From Mycogone perniciosa (taxonomy: Eukaryota > Ascomycota > Sordariomycetes > Hypocreales > Hypocreaceae), in NCBI GenBank assembly GCA_025331125.1, contig JAOALB010000019.1, positions 153,722 through 217,721 of the forward strand: a stretch of 64,000 bases of DNA, given 5' to 3'. This document shows, piece by piece, positions 36,113 to 48,900 of this stretch (the stretch's first letter is position 1; the number at the start of each line of letters is the position of its first letter). Both the position numbers and the translations under genes were made by a program. Below the pieces are notes generated by a model. It had not been told where the DNA came from. It was given only the letters and a program-made list of their open reading frames with translations, and did not search any database.

Positions 36113-37391
36113 GTGTGCGACTATACAACCAAGAGAAAGAGGAACAGCGACCGATCAATCAGTTACAGTTCACTTCCTTAGAGCTTTACACGACTTGTAA
36201 GATGGCGAAGAATAAATCTAGGGGAAGAGGCCGAGGCAGAGGGGGGTATGTTTCTTTCGTGCGAATCCAATCAGTCTACTCTACGATATTACGATTTCAC
36301 TATTCCCCATCATGTACACCAGCTTAGTAGTAATTACCAGACGTTTCGATTCGTTCTTGTTTTAATAGACGCTCTCTCATTCCAAATCGAGTTCAAATGC
36401 TGCTATACTGCAAAATTTCATGTGCATCCTGACAGTCAGGGTTCAACAGATCTTTCCAATTAACCTTGCCTCGGCATTTCATCCTCACGAAATCTCGCAT
36501 CTCAACCACAAACCTTATCGAAATTGTCATGTGTCTCTCATACCGTTATTTTCCAATAAATTGCACGGAGATGGACGTACAATTACCACACATCATCATC
36601 AAAGCTTAGTACAAGAGAGATCCAGAGCTCCGCAATCGAGATTCACTTTGGCATATCAAGTCAAAAGCCGGGAATCGCAAGGAAAGCCCTGTAGATCCTC
36701 CATCATACCCCAACTCAAAATAACTACCGAATACAATATGCATTCTCAAGATGCTATATTGGGGCCTTTTTTTCCGCATCCATCAAACGGTACCTGTCAC
36801 CGAACGGAATATGATCGGCGATGATGTAAAGGTGATGACTTGCCACGCATATAACGCCCGCATTGCGTCATCCAAGAATGCACCTCCGTTTTCTTGCAAG
36901 GATGTCGAAAACGCCCGACAGGCTTTGAATTGCTTCGTACCTTGTAGACAACGTCACCATTTCCTGATATGACGCTTGGGATGATGTATGTACACATAAT
37001 TGCCGTGGCCGTCATATGCGCAACATGTACACTCCACCAAGATTACAACGTAGAAGCGGGGAAAAGATGCGCAGAAGACTATACAAACCTGTCCTGTAAC
37101 GGCAAGCTGAAGCTTCGTCCTTGGAATGCGAACTGTGATGACGACGAATAGGCGGGGGTTGTCCTCTCTGTGCCTACGTATTTTCGGATATGGCGAGAGG
37201 GGTGGTTTCATCATTGGTAGCTAGATCAAACCTCAGCTTCAGGGGAGAGATCCAGATGATATCTATATAATGTGAAGGCTTCTCTGGAAAGAATTTACTT
37301 TTTTTTAGAATCATACTCATCAGACAATCTGAATCCGAAGCAATTCACTCAAAACATTTCCTATAACATTCAACAACCCAACATCATCAAC
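36113..37391. other. Intergenic, no certain gene
   Basis: A short open start at 36202 (MAKNKSRGRGRGRGG, followed by a GTATGT donor-like site) could be a first exon, but no matching downstream exon could be found. The rest is AT-rich and non-coding, including the promoter of the DPR protein gene. Confidence 0.5.
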
Positions 37392-38581
37392 ATGTCTTCC
37401 CTCATGAACAAGGTCAAGGAAGCCCTTCACTCGGACAACAAGTCCTCTCAGCCCGAGGGTACTCATGGGCCTCACAGCTCTAGAGTCGGCAATGCTGCCG
37501 ATCCTCGCATCGACTCTGACCGCGACCACCGGGAGGCCTATGGCACACATGGCACTCATGGTACCACTGGAACTACTGGCACTCATGGTACTCACGGCGC
37601 CACCAGTACTCTTGGTGCTCATGATGGCTCATACACCACCGGTGACAACTACTCCTACGGCACCGGTCAAACTGCAGGCCGCACAGGTGGCCCTACCGAC
37701 CGAACAGATGGTCCTCACAGCTCCAATCTCGCCAACAAGTTGGATCCACGTGTCGACTCTGACCGTGACCACAGCGGAAACATGGGCTTTAACCAAAGCG
37801 GTACATCAAACACCGGGACTGGCACTGGGTACGGCACCACTGGTACAACTTCCCGAACAGCTGGCCCGCACAGCTCCAGCACTGCCAACAAGATGGATCC
37901 ACGCGTCGACTCTGACCGCGACCACAGCCGCAACATGGGCTTCAACCAAAGTGGTATATCAAACACCGGCACCGGCACTGGCACTGGTACCGATACTGGT
38001 GCTTTCGTCACTGGCGGCAGCACTGGCGCTACAACTCACGGCACCACGCACGGCACCACAACCCATGGCACTACGGGAACCTGTGGCTCGTCAGGTGTGC
38101 CCGAGGGTACCTTTGGTCAACACAGCACTCGAGGTAACGACTCGCATCTGGGCAGTACCACTCAGGGCGGCTACGGCAACTCGGGTACCGCAGGAGGTGT
38201 CGGAGGAGGCATTCATTCTAGCACTGGCCCAGCCCCCCACACTGCCGGACCTCACAAGTCGGACATGTTGAACAAGGTCGACCCGCGCATTGATAGTGAC
38301 CTCGACGGCAGCAAGACCCTCGGTGGAAACAACACATATTCTCAGTCGTGAGTGGGTGGTCTCCCACAAAAGATAACCCGGTGTGTGGTTTTTGTTGTCT
38401 AACGCTTCACCGTAGAGGAGAGGGTAGGACAACAGCCAAGGATCCCACGGATGCTGCTCAGGTGCCTCCTTCAGTCCTGCAGAAACACATTGGCCAACCG
38501 ACGATTCACCACGACGACACGACACACGACCGGGAGCGCAGGCACAGTGTTTCTCACCAGGAACAGCACCGTGGCCTGTGA
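37392..38581 (+). CDS. DPR-motif dehydrin-like stress protein
   Basis: Two exons, 37392-38347 and 38416-38581, give 373 residues. The intron (GTGAGT to CACCGTAG) fuses the first open frame, which otherwise stops at SQS, to a charged tail ending RERRHSVSHQEQHRGL. The protein is Gly/Thr/His/Ser-rich and hydrophilic, with no Trp. It carries four copies of a block of the form PHxSxxxNKxDPRxDSDxD (DPRIDSDRD, DPRVDSDRD twice, DPRIDSDLD) separated by Thr-Gly-His-Gly repeats. This DPR motif defines the dehydrin-like DprA/B/C proteins of Aspergillus, linked to osmotic, cold and oxidative stress tolerance of conidia. The chosen ATG has a good context (CATCAACATGTC); a longer upstream frame starts without ATG. 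Likely stress- or conidiation-induced, by family. Confidence 0.8.
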
Positions 38582-39421
38582 TTTGAACTTGAATGAAATG
38601 AGGGGGTGATGTGACGACGGCTGCATTGCCAGAACAGGCAGGATGTACTATTAGGTATTATTATTAGTGTGTGGTATCACAAGACGTATGGAAGTGGGAT
38701 AGGGACAAATAATTGAGTTTCCTTGTTTTCTCCATTTCGATTGAACCGTCTTAGCATGAAAAACGATGAAGAGAGGAGCCACGACACGCAGCAGATGTGG
38801 AGCTGTGGCCCGGATCATCGCATCTCACCGTGCATCGTGTCTTGCATTACTCCGTAAGTATCTACGAGTATGTATTCAGCCCCTTCGGAGTTGGAGGGGT
38901 CGGTGAGCAGATAGCGCGGGCGTGTGTTGAGATGTTGATGTCACGACATGCGTTCTTTAGTGGTTGGCAGGTCTTGATGTCATGCCCAGCGTTGCACGAG
39001 CAGCACCAGAGTCGGAGAGACCGCAGGCCGAGTGGGTGCTGTACTCCGTAGTATGTATCTATGTACATGCGTATTAGTGCGCAGAATCTGAGGTAAGCTG
39101 AGGCCGTTTGCTGCGCGGTAATATGCATTGTGGCTGTTCTCATGACATGGCAGATGAGATGAATGGACGGATGGCGGTTGAAGCACGGTGAGTTGGTTGA
39201 TTGAGAATTGAGACAAGCCCACACTGGCATTTGCGGCGTGTGGTGTGTGCTCTATCACCTGCAGCATTTAGCACTGAATCAACCCCACACCAAGACAGCA
39301 AGGCTGCCTGCCTACAAGGTACCATCAGGCACATGCTGTCCAAGACATCGCGGACATCTCTCTCAGCCTCACCACCTTAGATGACGCTCGCTGTTTCCGC
39401 TGCATTCGCCATGTCTCCGTC
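38582..39421. other. Intergenic, no gene seen
   Basis: Contains TACTCCGTAAG (about 38850) and TACTCCGTAGTATG (about 39042). No supported coding sequence. It ends with the leader of the Atg5 gene. Confidence 0.6.
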
Positions 39422-40310
39422 ATGATGTCGGCCTCCTCTATCCCCCAGGCGCTCTGGGCCGCCCAAATCCCCCTGCACATCACACATCCAGCGGCCCCTA
39501 CGACGCCCTTCATCACCAGCATCCCGCGCTTCAGCTACCTGTCGCTGTTGCTGCCTCGCCTATCGGCCTTCTTCAATACCACATGCTCCAGCTTCCACTT
39601 TGAGGATGTGCATCTGAGGAACCTAGCGGTGGGGCTGTTGGTGGACCTGTACCAGCCGAGTCTGCCCTGGAGGTTGGTGGTGAATGATGGCATCTCTTGG
39701 GACATAGCAGATACGTTCTTGAACAGCGTAAAGGAGGTGAGCAGACTGAGTAATAGCAAATGCCGAGTCGGATGTTGCTTGCTCGCTGGGTTTCGTACTG
39801 TTCCTTCGCCAAGAGACAACATGTCTAAGACTGACATCATAGGCCGACTTTGTTCGCAACGGCAACGCAAACCAAATCATGAAAATGTCCAAAGAGCACA
39901 CCACCCAGCTCTGGAACGCCGTCCTCGACAACGATTACACCGCCTTCGCACGTATTCACACCCGCCTCCTCAACGCCCCAACAGCCCTCAAGCATGTCCC
40001 TATCCGCATCTACATCCCCTCGACACCCCCCAGCGGTGACTCCTCCTCACCAGAGGCTGCCGTAGCAGAAGCCGGCTCGTTCAAGGTTGCCCAGTCCCTA
40101 GTCCCAGCCACGTCTCCAGACCGCAAGCCCAAGCTTTTAGGACAGGCTCTCAAGGATACGATGCCGACACTGTTTCCGAGTAGTCGTGATCCGGTGTTGG
40201 CGAATGTGCTGTTGCATGGGGCGCCTGCGCCGTTTGGAGCCCCCTTGGCTGAGTTGATGAGGGAAGCAGCTTATCCCGATGGCTGGCTTTGTTTTGTTGT
40301 CGTTGTTTGA
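39422..40310 (+). CDS. ATG5: Autophagy protein Atg5
   Basis: Two exons, 39422-39736 and 39843-40310, give 260 residues. Atg5 is conjugated to Atg12 and, with Atg16, forms the E3-like complex that lipidates Atg8 on the growing autophagosome. Evidence: the N-terminal ALWAAQIPLHITHP that starts the first ubiquitin-like fold, PRFSYLSLLLPRLSAFF, HFEDVHLRNLAVGLLVDLYQ, then VKEADFVRNGNANQIMKMSK and TTQLWNAV. K104 (in NSVKEAD, just before the intron) matches the Atg12 acceptor lysine (human K130 in MKEAD). The second ubiquitin-like part begins at LKHVPIRIYIPS, and the end is YPDGWLCFVVVV, as in other Atg5 proteins. The start has two ATG in tandem (39422 and 39425). Confidence 0.93.
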
Positions 40311-40445
40311 TAATAGAGTACAAGGTTAGCGAGACTGGCGTTTGATGGAACTTGGTTGGTCTTTTTGGGATATGGCACAAGGCTTTTGTTTTTCTAATAC
40401 TCCATCTGCTCATACTACCATTTGGTGGCATCTACAGCGATAAGT

Positions 40446-41888
40446 CTATGTAAAAGTAATCTGTTTCCCCATCAAACTCCGATAGGCATTATCGACTGCC
40501 TTTCTCTTCCTCCTCTTGACCTCCTCATCCTCATTAAGCTCGTCCTTCTCGTCAACATCCTCGGGCCCAGGGAGATAGGGCATCCAGGCACGTATCTGCC
40601 CGTCCAAGTGGGCGCTGTAAATGGCACCGATAGAGCTGCCGCCTCCCATGACAGGGCCAAACTGACCACTCCCACCCCCCGCACCCCTCCAGACAATGCT
40701 GGTGATTCGGTTTCTCCCCATCTCACCGCCGCGGGGTCCCAAAGGATTCGTCACACCGGCACTCCTCAGCCGCGTCACAATGTTTCCATCATGAAGGTCC
40801 AGCATTAGGATTTCTTGTTCATTTGGCCAGATCAAATGTTGCCGACCCGTAGACAATCCCGAAGGGGGCACCAGGAAACCTGCAGTCTTGGCATGCTGGT
40901 TTTGAATGATGGACCCAAAGCTGGCAAGCGTATTCGCCCCTGTATCCGCGTCCCAGACCCGGATACGACGATCAAGTCCAGCTGTTACTATATACCGCCC
41001 ATCGTCTGTCCACTGTAGTCCATTAACAGCTTCATCATGGGCTTGGGCCGAGGTTCGGAAATGGGGCATGCTGGTCCAGTCAGACCCTGCCGCAGTAGCA
41101 TGTCTGAACCTATGCACAACGCCCAAAGAATCCTCTTGATCAAGTTGTGCAATAACCCCACCAGCGCGCCGTATATCCCATATGCGTGCCTTTCCATCTG
41201 CATGGCCGCTGGCGAGTATATGCTCGTGGCGCGGACTCCAAGCCGTGCACAGAACAGGACCCCCGTGAGCAACAAGGGCTTGGACAGCCGACCCGGACTT
41301 CAGGTCCACCAGTCGCACGTTTGAGTTCTGAGTCGCGCAGGCAACAAGCAAGTGATCAGCGATCGGACTGGTGGAATGTGAGTATATAGTCGCGTTGAGG
41401 TCAAACTCTGCTGACAAGGCCGATCTCTGTGTAGCCCAGAGTTTCAAGGACTTATCGTAGGAGCTCGACAGGAAAGCATCGCGATCGAAAGGATAGAAAG
41501 CCAGATGCGTGATTCCGTGGCTGTGTCCACCACTCCTCGGACCCCCAGTAGATCTCGCGATCGTGCTCACAGGCCTAAACGTATGGACCTTGTTCGGATT
41601 CGCGCAGCTCTCCAAGTCCCAGATCTTGATGGACCCTTCCGCACCCCCTGAGACGAGTATCCGACCGTCAAACTTTTCCAGCGCAAGACTACTCACTCCT
41701 GCACCGTGAGCACGTATATTATGAACTCGTTCTTCCAGTCCGGAGGCTCTGTCGCGCGATACTATCTCACCATTGAAGCGGTGTTGCGGAGCTGGAGCAA
41801 AGGAGCGAAGCAAATCTGCGGCGACGGATTGACCGAACTCGCGAGGGCGGAGATCACCCGCTTCTCGAGCAAACAGGCGAGTCTGCAT
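40446..41888 (-). CDS. WD40 protein of the CSA/ERCC8 (Ckn1/Rad28) type
   Basis: Intronless, 480 residues. A seven-bladed WD40 propeller related to Cockayne syndrome A protein, the DDB1-CUL4 substrate receptor of transcription-coupled repair (S. pombe Ckn1, S. cerevisiae Rad28). The N-terminal REAGDLRPREFGQSVAADLL and RFNGEIVSRD are the family's DDB1-binding helical start, followed by DGRILVSGGAEGSIKIWDLE, ITHLAFYPFDRDAFLSSSYD, LVACATQNSNVRLVDLKSG, HILASGHADGKARIWDIRRA, GRYIVTAGLDRRIRVWDADT and AIYSAHLDGQIRAWMPY. A lysine-rich end (VKRRKRKAVDNAYRSLMG) may be a nuclear signal. It ends 136 bp from the convergent Atg5 stop and is divergent from the gene at 42254. Other WD40 families are possible but less likely. 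Confidence 0.8.
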   Translation of the reverse strand: MQTRLFAREAGDLRPREFGQSVAADLLRSFAPAPQHRFNGEIVSRDRASGLEERVHNIRAHGAGVSSLALEKFDGRILVSGGAEGSIKIWDLESCANPNKVHTFRPVSTIARSTGGPRSGGHSHGITHLAFYPFDRDAFLSSSYDKSLKLWATQRSALSAEFDLNATIYSHSTSPIADHLLVACATQNSNVRLVDLKSGSAVQALVAHGGPVLCTAWSPRHEHILASGHADGKARIWDIRRAGGVIAQLDQEDSLGVVHRFRHATAAGSDWTSMPHFRTSAQAHDEAVNGLQWTDDGRYIVTAGLDRRIRVWDADTGANTLASFGSIIQNQHAKTAGFLVPPSGLSTGRQHLIWPNEQEILMLDLHDGNIVTRLRSAGVTNPLGPRGGEMGRNRITSIVWRGAGGGSGQFGPVMGGGSSIGAIYSAHLDGQIRAWMPYLPGPEDVDEKDELNEDEEVKRRKRKAVDNAYRSLMGKQITFT

Positions 41889-42253
41889 TCATCTGGACTT
41901 TCGCAAGTTACGAGACACGTAACTTGTCGTGCGTAGCGCTGGAGTTGGCGATCGCGAAAGCTCTGCGTAGTGAGGCGCAAAGTGCTGTACCAATGTCCGT
42001 GTGATGTCACTGAGGTGGCGTGGCTAGTGGCAAAGACACGCTACTAATGCACCCCACATCGCTGAGGCTCTGCTGGATCAAAACTTCACTTCTTCGTTTT
42101 ACGACAGCTACGTTTGTGGTTTGACAAGTTACGAATCGCGCGCACCTAAACTTGCAAAATCATGGTTCTTTGTATGACGCGATTTGGTCGTCTTTTCACC
42201 TCGGTTCCCAATCCTTGAGGCGGACGCGAAGGACGGTCTGTTGGGCATCAACC
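41889..42253. promoter_or_regulatory. Shared divergent promoter region
   Basis: A 365-bp spacer between the CSA-type gene (minus) and the gene at 42254 (plus), so both promoters must lie here. It contains a hairpin-like AAGTTACG/ACGTAACTT near 41905-41930. Confidence 0.5.
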
Positions 42254-42993
42254 ATGGAATCGACAGAGGACACCACACAACACTCGGCACTGAGCGAAGG
42301 CGACAATTTGGAATCGCCTCCTCAACCAAGGCCTTCTCGCACTCGCCACCGAGGCTCCCGCGCATTCGCAACCGTCTACGATGCCGTCGCAGGTAAAATT
42401 GCAAATCTCCAACGACCCGAGAATCATCATCACGTGAGACTGACCGTATGCAAGGAAGAGTCACGTATGATAAGGTGCTTAGAGATGAGGGTCATCAAAA
42501 GAAAATATTACAAGCCGGGGTCGACCAACAACCATCGATCCGAGACAATTTCGTCCTTGCCCCAGAGGAGGTTTTGTTCCGGCGCAAGGACGCCCCGGAG
42601 CGCTACGAGGAGCATGACATATACCGCGCGAACGACCGGGAGCTCCCCAATGGTGGTGGTGGAGGTGTTCTTCCCGAGAGCGACCTTCTCAAGGCTATGC
42701 ATGAGTACTCCAGCGAGTTCTATGGTGTCTTGAACCGGGAACGGCCACGGTTCAAGGGCGGGCGCAATGTTGATGAATGCAGTATGGATGAGACAGCGCT
42801 CTTGGCATTTGGCATCTTACTAGAAGAGGCGGGCCGAGAGATCCTCGGCCGACGCGGCCACCTTGTGTTCACTGAAGGCGTCGATGATGACGAAGACTCC
42901 CGTGGGGACGAAATGACGCAGGATCCTCAATCGGTGGCTGGGCAGCAAGACGTTGGTTCATGGCGATCGGGGTCGAAAAGGAGGAAGATTTAA
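42254..42993 (+). CDS. Small charged protein of unknown function, probably nuclear
   Basis: Two exons, 42254-42392 and 42455-42993, give 225 residues (join VYDAVA-GRVTYDK). Not recognised. It has an acidic and Ser-rich start, a basic patch (RPSRTRHRGSRAF), a charged central part (LAPEEVLFRRKDAPERYEEH), then helical segments LPESDLLKAMHEYSSEFYG and MDETALLAFGILLEEAGREI. It ends with an acidic stretch (VDDDEDSRGDE) and a nuclear-signal-like GSKRRKI. The ordered helices plus charged ends suggest a subunit of a nuclear complex, but this is a guess. It is transcribed divergently from the CSA-type repair gene. Confidence 0.7.
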
Positions 42994-45900
42994 AACTGAG
43001 GAAGCTACTTGTGATGTTGAAAATTAGCCTTGACCAACGGCCCGCGGACCTTGAGACCAATGCCGTGCTGCAAGACTAGTACTGCAACTCACTTTGAGTT
43101 TCTTTTTCGTGGTGGTCTGACCATCTGTGAACAACCAACAACAGATCATTCGGCCTATACTCGGTCTCCAAGACTGAATACACGCCTTTGAACGAATACA
43201 CGCCCTAGCCGGGCCACCATTTACTGCATGTCTTACTACGACATGTGTCTACAGGATGAGAAATTTTTCGTCTTCTGCTACTATTGGAAAACGAAGCTAT
43301 CAAGGTAACTTTCCGTGAAACCTCGTTGACGTGACGCCAAGCAACTCCAAACTCGGCCGTCTGGCCCCCCGTCATCATTTTTGCTTGGCAAGGTCTGAGA
43401 ACATAGGTACCACTTCTCCCCAGATGTTCTGGATACAATAGGAACATTATCCGGTGGTTGGTTGTTTGCTGGTACTATAGCCATTGTTGTAGGACCGTCC
43501 TGGGTCTTTCTCGGGTTGAAGCTGCGGGCAACAACATATTAACAAGCCCCAGACGACACGGCTGAAGTGGATCTGGGTACTCCGTATATGGGAGTGCCTT
43601 GGTGAGAAGGCGGTAGTGATGGGACGGAGCGTAACACAATCTCTTCAGCAATCTTGATCCTATGAAGGCCCCAGCCCAGCAAAAAGCGACAGATCGATAA
43701 GTCAGTCACACTGCGAGTGGGACAACTCACCAATGTGGTGGCCTCACAAAGGGCAAAAAGAGGCATTTTATGCCCCCATATCAGCCCTGTAGACCATAAC
43801 CCTGTACTCCGTACTCGTAGACCAGAAGGCGTCTCTCGTGCGTCATGTTGGCCGCTGTATCATGCAATATCAATCACACGAAAAAACAAGAGAGACATGT
43901 TCTGCGGTTGCATTGCATCTACAGCAACTAAAACACGGACCGCCCAATAGCAGCGGGGGCAAGATCCGACCAGACTCGTATCCTGACCAACAACAGACAG
44001 TCAACCGCGATCCCGCCATGTCGTATGTAGAAGCGTGTCGTTTTGTTGAAATTCTTACCGAATGCGTGTACCACGACTTCTCACCGGGTTTCTGCTCCCC
44101 CACCACTGCACTGCACTGCCCAGTCAAACAAAGCAAGCAGACCCCTCTTGCACAGGCCCTTTTGTCGTGCTACGCACACATTCAAGGAATACTACGTTAT
44201 TATGTACTTGGATGTATGCGTGAAGCCGGATATTAGTAGTATCGCCCTCCACGTTTGTTTGTTTGTTTGTTCGTTTGTTTGTCGTATCAATCAGCGGATG
44301 TGGCAGCTCAAGGATGAATCGAACAGGGGTGTCGGGCCGGTCACCCAAAGGTTTGCCTACGCTAGTTTCCGACGGGAAATCCTTCGGTCAGTTGTTTTGT
44401 GTTTTGTGCTTGTGTTCCGTTTTGATTCCTGGTCTGTCACATCTTGGTTTTCCCGTTATGGCGTGTATTACTACACACTACACCGTACTACTCGTACTGA
44501 GATATTAGATATCTACGAGGTAGTAATCACAAAAGTACGCCGAGAAGAGGGGGACAGTTACGCCCGTACAGTGTACATATCATGCGGTTTTTTTTACAAG
44601 AAGTGACATGATTCATGTTCTCCATACTACCTTAGCACTCCGTCGTGGTGAACAGAATAAAGCGAGGCCGTAAACTTGCGCCCAACGCGGCGTAGGCGTC
44701 TATTACTCCCGCGATATTGGCCACATGGGGCCCATGATGGTTCAATCAATATTGGTCACGCAGGGAAGAGGACAAAAAAAACGTGCCGGGCCTGGGTTTG
44801 GATCCATGCCAGTGTTCGCCCACACCCTCTGCACGCAAGGATCAAGCATCTTGCGATCAATTTTTTGCCCGCCCCTCCGAGAGAAATGGGCCTTTTTCAT
44901 TTAGTGGAATCACCAACCAGCTGCTGAACTTGGAGGGGGGGAAATAATAAAAGTAAGGCAAATAAAGGTGGTTTGCCATCGATTTTAGTCTTGATTGCTC
45001 TGGGACATTAATACTTATTTTCCAGTATGACCTTTAGTACGAAGTAGGTATGAATGAATGAATAGATAAAAAGAGCTGCAGAGTTCCGCATCCTCAAGTT
45101 GTGCGAGTACATAGAGTAGAGTATACATTCTGTACGGAGTGCAGGGGACTGTGTTTGCGGTTGGGTCTAGGACAGGCAATGCGTGTCAACATCTGGGCAA
45201 CTGATATCTGCTCACATTATCTGTTGGCCCCAAAACGGCAATTAATCAATGCTGCATTTACGGAAAACCCCGTTAATATTCCACACCAAGAGGGATCAGT
45301 TCTTACAAATATGCGAAGTATACGAAGTACAAATGTTCTTATGTGCGTTTGCGCCCTTTTAGCCGTCTTATTAACGACGCAAGCCGCGATACAGAGATTG
45401 TTTCCCCTCTTCCCAAGGCCCACGTTGTGCTCCTTCGGTGACCGTTTAGAATTTTCATAGGCAATATCCTCCGTAGCTCAGCGGCTCCTGAAAAAGCATC
45501 CAATACATAGTACTCGTAGTAGTACGACCTCGTACCATCTCATCTCCTCTACGAGTTCATCCGGCAATAGGCGAAGTACGGGTGTTGACGTATGAATATG
45601 AACTAATTCATTGTGTTCACATGATGCTCATTGTGGGGTTTGTTGGTGAACGCGATAGTAGTAATACTACCACTCCGTGCAGTGATAGAGTTGTAGCAGC
45701 AGAAGCATTTCAAATACCCTTTAATCGATGTGACGTCGGAATACTGTTGGTGTCGGCACAGATCTCCATCAAGGCCAAAAAAGGGAAACCCTTTCTCTCA
45801 TGCCCACCACACCCCATAGATATGTACTACTCACCGGAGCGAACTTCCAACGCGCCGCTCTATCAACGGCATCAACGGAACGGTGTTCCGTTTCCACTTG

Positions 45901-48900
45901 GTGACTGTTACTAGCAACACCAACTGAACTAGAGGAAACCGTTGCTCCAAAACGGCACGCTACGGCAGAACGGTAGGCCGTTGGTTTTGGTCCCTCACGT
46001 ATTTAGCCAGATTCTCGGTCCGAAAATCTCATCCAATGAGCGGTGAAGCAAGAAAGAGAGAAAGAGGGAAGAAAATGACCATTTGGGACGGGCTATGCTG
46101 CCTCTAGAAAACGCCATTCCGACTCACACGCATCTTAGCCTCAATCTTAGTCCGTTGTTGAAGAGACGGAGAGGAAGAGAACGACGACGAGTACTACCTC
46201 TATTAAGTAAATGCTCTCCTGGGCTTAGCGCGCGGTTTTCTCAACAATGGGGAATGTGCAAATCCGATGCTGGAGGTTCCGGCTTGATTAATACTAGGAG
46301 GATACCAACACCCTCTCATGGACGAGTGGGCTGTGATAGATGACATTGATGAGAGTTGGCTCAGACACTACGGAGTATACGGAGTATTGCTGGCTGCTAT
46401 TCTGGAATGACCAGTGTGAGCTACGGAATAAGCCGTCAATGCCGTTAATGTCATTCCCCTCATCCCAAAAAGTCCACCAAAGGGAAAAAAGCAACGACGG
46501 CTCACGCGTTTCATCTTTGCTTTTTTATCCGACAATAAATAAATAAAAATTTGATCGCAAGACGGGGACATGTCAAATGTGACCAGTGAGATTTATTTTT
46601 TTTGGTTTTTCCTCGTAGTCATGGGGAGGCGCGTGCTTGGCTGTCCTTTTTTGAGGCGCCCGACGTGTCAGGGTAATGAGCATGGAGGCGATGCTATCGC
46701 GATTCGAACAAGCAAGAGAGAATACGTGTTTGAACTCAAGGGCCAAGGCGGGCAGGGTTACCCCGTGGATAGCCCCCAGCGATGATCTCGCAGGTCTCAG
46801 ATGGTGCCTCCCAATCTCGGTATCATTTGCCCCAACCACGCCCATAGGAGAGCATACTCCGTACTCGTAGACTCGAGGGCTCTCTCATCAATTACGGTGA
46901 GGCGTGCAACGTAAGAAATTGGCCTCGTCCCAGGAAATTGGAAAAGGTATGTGCTTGACGTGGTAGTTGGACCATTACTAGTACCAGATCAGTAATACTG
47001 CAACTTTGTGTCGTAATGTATGACAAAAAAACGTGGAGATAGGCATGACACCAAGAGAGGAGGCCACGAGCAAAACACGCGTTGGTACTACCCTTCGGCA
47101 TCCGCGCGTGCTGACGATTATTGTCTGAAACATGTCCAAGACATCCACACGGCAGCGAGCTCTCGCTTTGATTAGAAAACCATGTCGAGTTTCTGGGACA
47201 AAGTTACTCATGATCGCCCACCCCCATGAGCCATGTTTATTGACCTTTCGTGAAAAGTCCCTGTGAGTTATTAGGGTCGATCCCATCAAGCCTCACATCT
47301 CTAGACTCTCCTCCGCCCGCGCCCGACTGTAGGAACGCCACTTCCATGGGCTGGAATTGCTTTTGTGCGGTGGGTGTTCCTTGAGATGTTTCCTCACTGC
47401 GTGGCTGAAAGAAGAGACAAGAGCGTCAATACCTCCTCTCCAAGCCAGTTGTGCTAGTGGTAAATAACTTTTACTAAAATCCTAGCGCCCCTATTCCCGT
47501 GCTCCGCGCTTTCTTCCTCTCATCCCTATCCGGATTCTTGGAGTTCAAAATTGGGGGTATTGGGCCACGGCACCACATAGACAGATTTGATGGCCGAGGA
47601 ATTGGTACCCAATCGCCAGCTCTCCAGGGACCAGGTCTTCACGAGTTGGTATGCCATTAGGTCTGTTCTCGGAGCTAGCAAAGCTAAGTAAACTGCCCAG
47701 TGGTCCATGAATTCGCTGCTTCCTTGGTTTTCCCCTGCTTTCTTTTGTTCGCCTAGATAAACTTGACAGGTCATATCGGAAGCAGTATGTTCCGTACGTC
47801 AATGTACAGACAGAGATTGACAGGGACAGTGGCCCGAACACTGACCCAGGGGGAGGCAAAGAATCCACGGTTGGACGAGTTTTGAGTGATCGTCTCCTAG
47901 GGAAACTCGGCCGACCCAGAACCGTGTCATCGGTGCCGCACGGGTTACTTGGCGAGGTGCTAAAAGCGCCATTGCCACCCCATCCTTGGGCTATATTGGA
48001 CGGCCAATGCTCAAATTGCTGGCCAGGCGATCACCTCACTCCCCTCCTTGGTGGGAGGAGGGAAAAAGCAAAGTTCAGTAATAAGAGGATGGGGAACGAA
48101 AGGATGGCGTTTCCCTTGTCGCAAATCCTCCGTACGGTAGTAGTCCGCACTTCGTATTCCGTATACGAGTAGGAATCCTTTACGGAGTACGGAGTACCGA
48201 TAGCAGAACCAAACGGTACTCGTAGTAACATTTAGAAAATACTCCGAAGCACGGTAGTATATAGTAATACACGTGGCCCGGCCCCTAAAGCGGGTGGCAG
48301 TTGCAAGAAGATGAAAGTGAACAAATGATGACGAAATCAGGCTTGTGTTATCCTGTGAGGTTGACCGTACTGCATCCGTCAGTTCATTAGGAACGGCACG
48401 AGCCTTGTGCACACATAGGCAGGTACATAAAATGGGAGACATGCCCATGGGGTCGAGAAGTGCATGCGGCCACAGGTTGCGGGTGGCGTTATGCAGGAAC
48501 CTGACACGCATCTTGGATGGTTCATAACTAACACAACGGGGACTTCGTTTTAAACGTCACTCGAGCATAAATTTTATCCTCCGCATAAGAGACAAGACGA
48601 AGACTTGGTGCTTATGCCACCCAGGTACCTAGGCAACAGCCGAATTGAACCGCCACAATGCAAAAAGGGCGTGCTCCGAGAAAGAATAAAGTCTACCGTA
48701 TGAAATGCTCCGTACGGAGTACTCTGAACGAGAGCCAGGAGTCAGGGCATCTCCGAACCGGTGAAAGGTGCGTCAAAGCAACTCACATGAGCATCAGGAC
48801 CTGCGCGAGATGATGAGGGAGATCGCCAATTCTGGGGCTGGGCAACGTGGTGGCCACTTGGCGTCCAGTACTCCGTACTCCGTACCATATCATATGCCCA

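Noticed and set aside
36202..36247. Possible first exon MAKNKSRGRGRGRGG with a GTATGT donor
   Set aside because: No downstream exon with acceptor and protein-like sequence could be found within 1 kb. Kept only as a note in the intergenic entry.
44043..44606. 187-codon open frame in the gene-poor region
   Set aside because: Includes simple GTTT repeat translation (CLFVCSFVC) and no domain. Judged non-coding.
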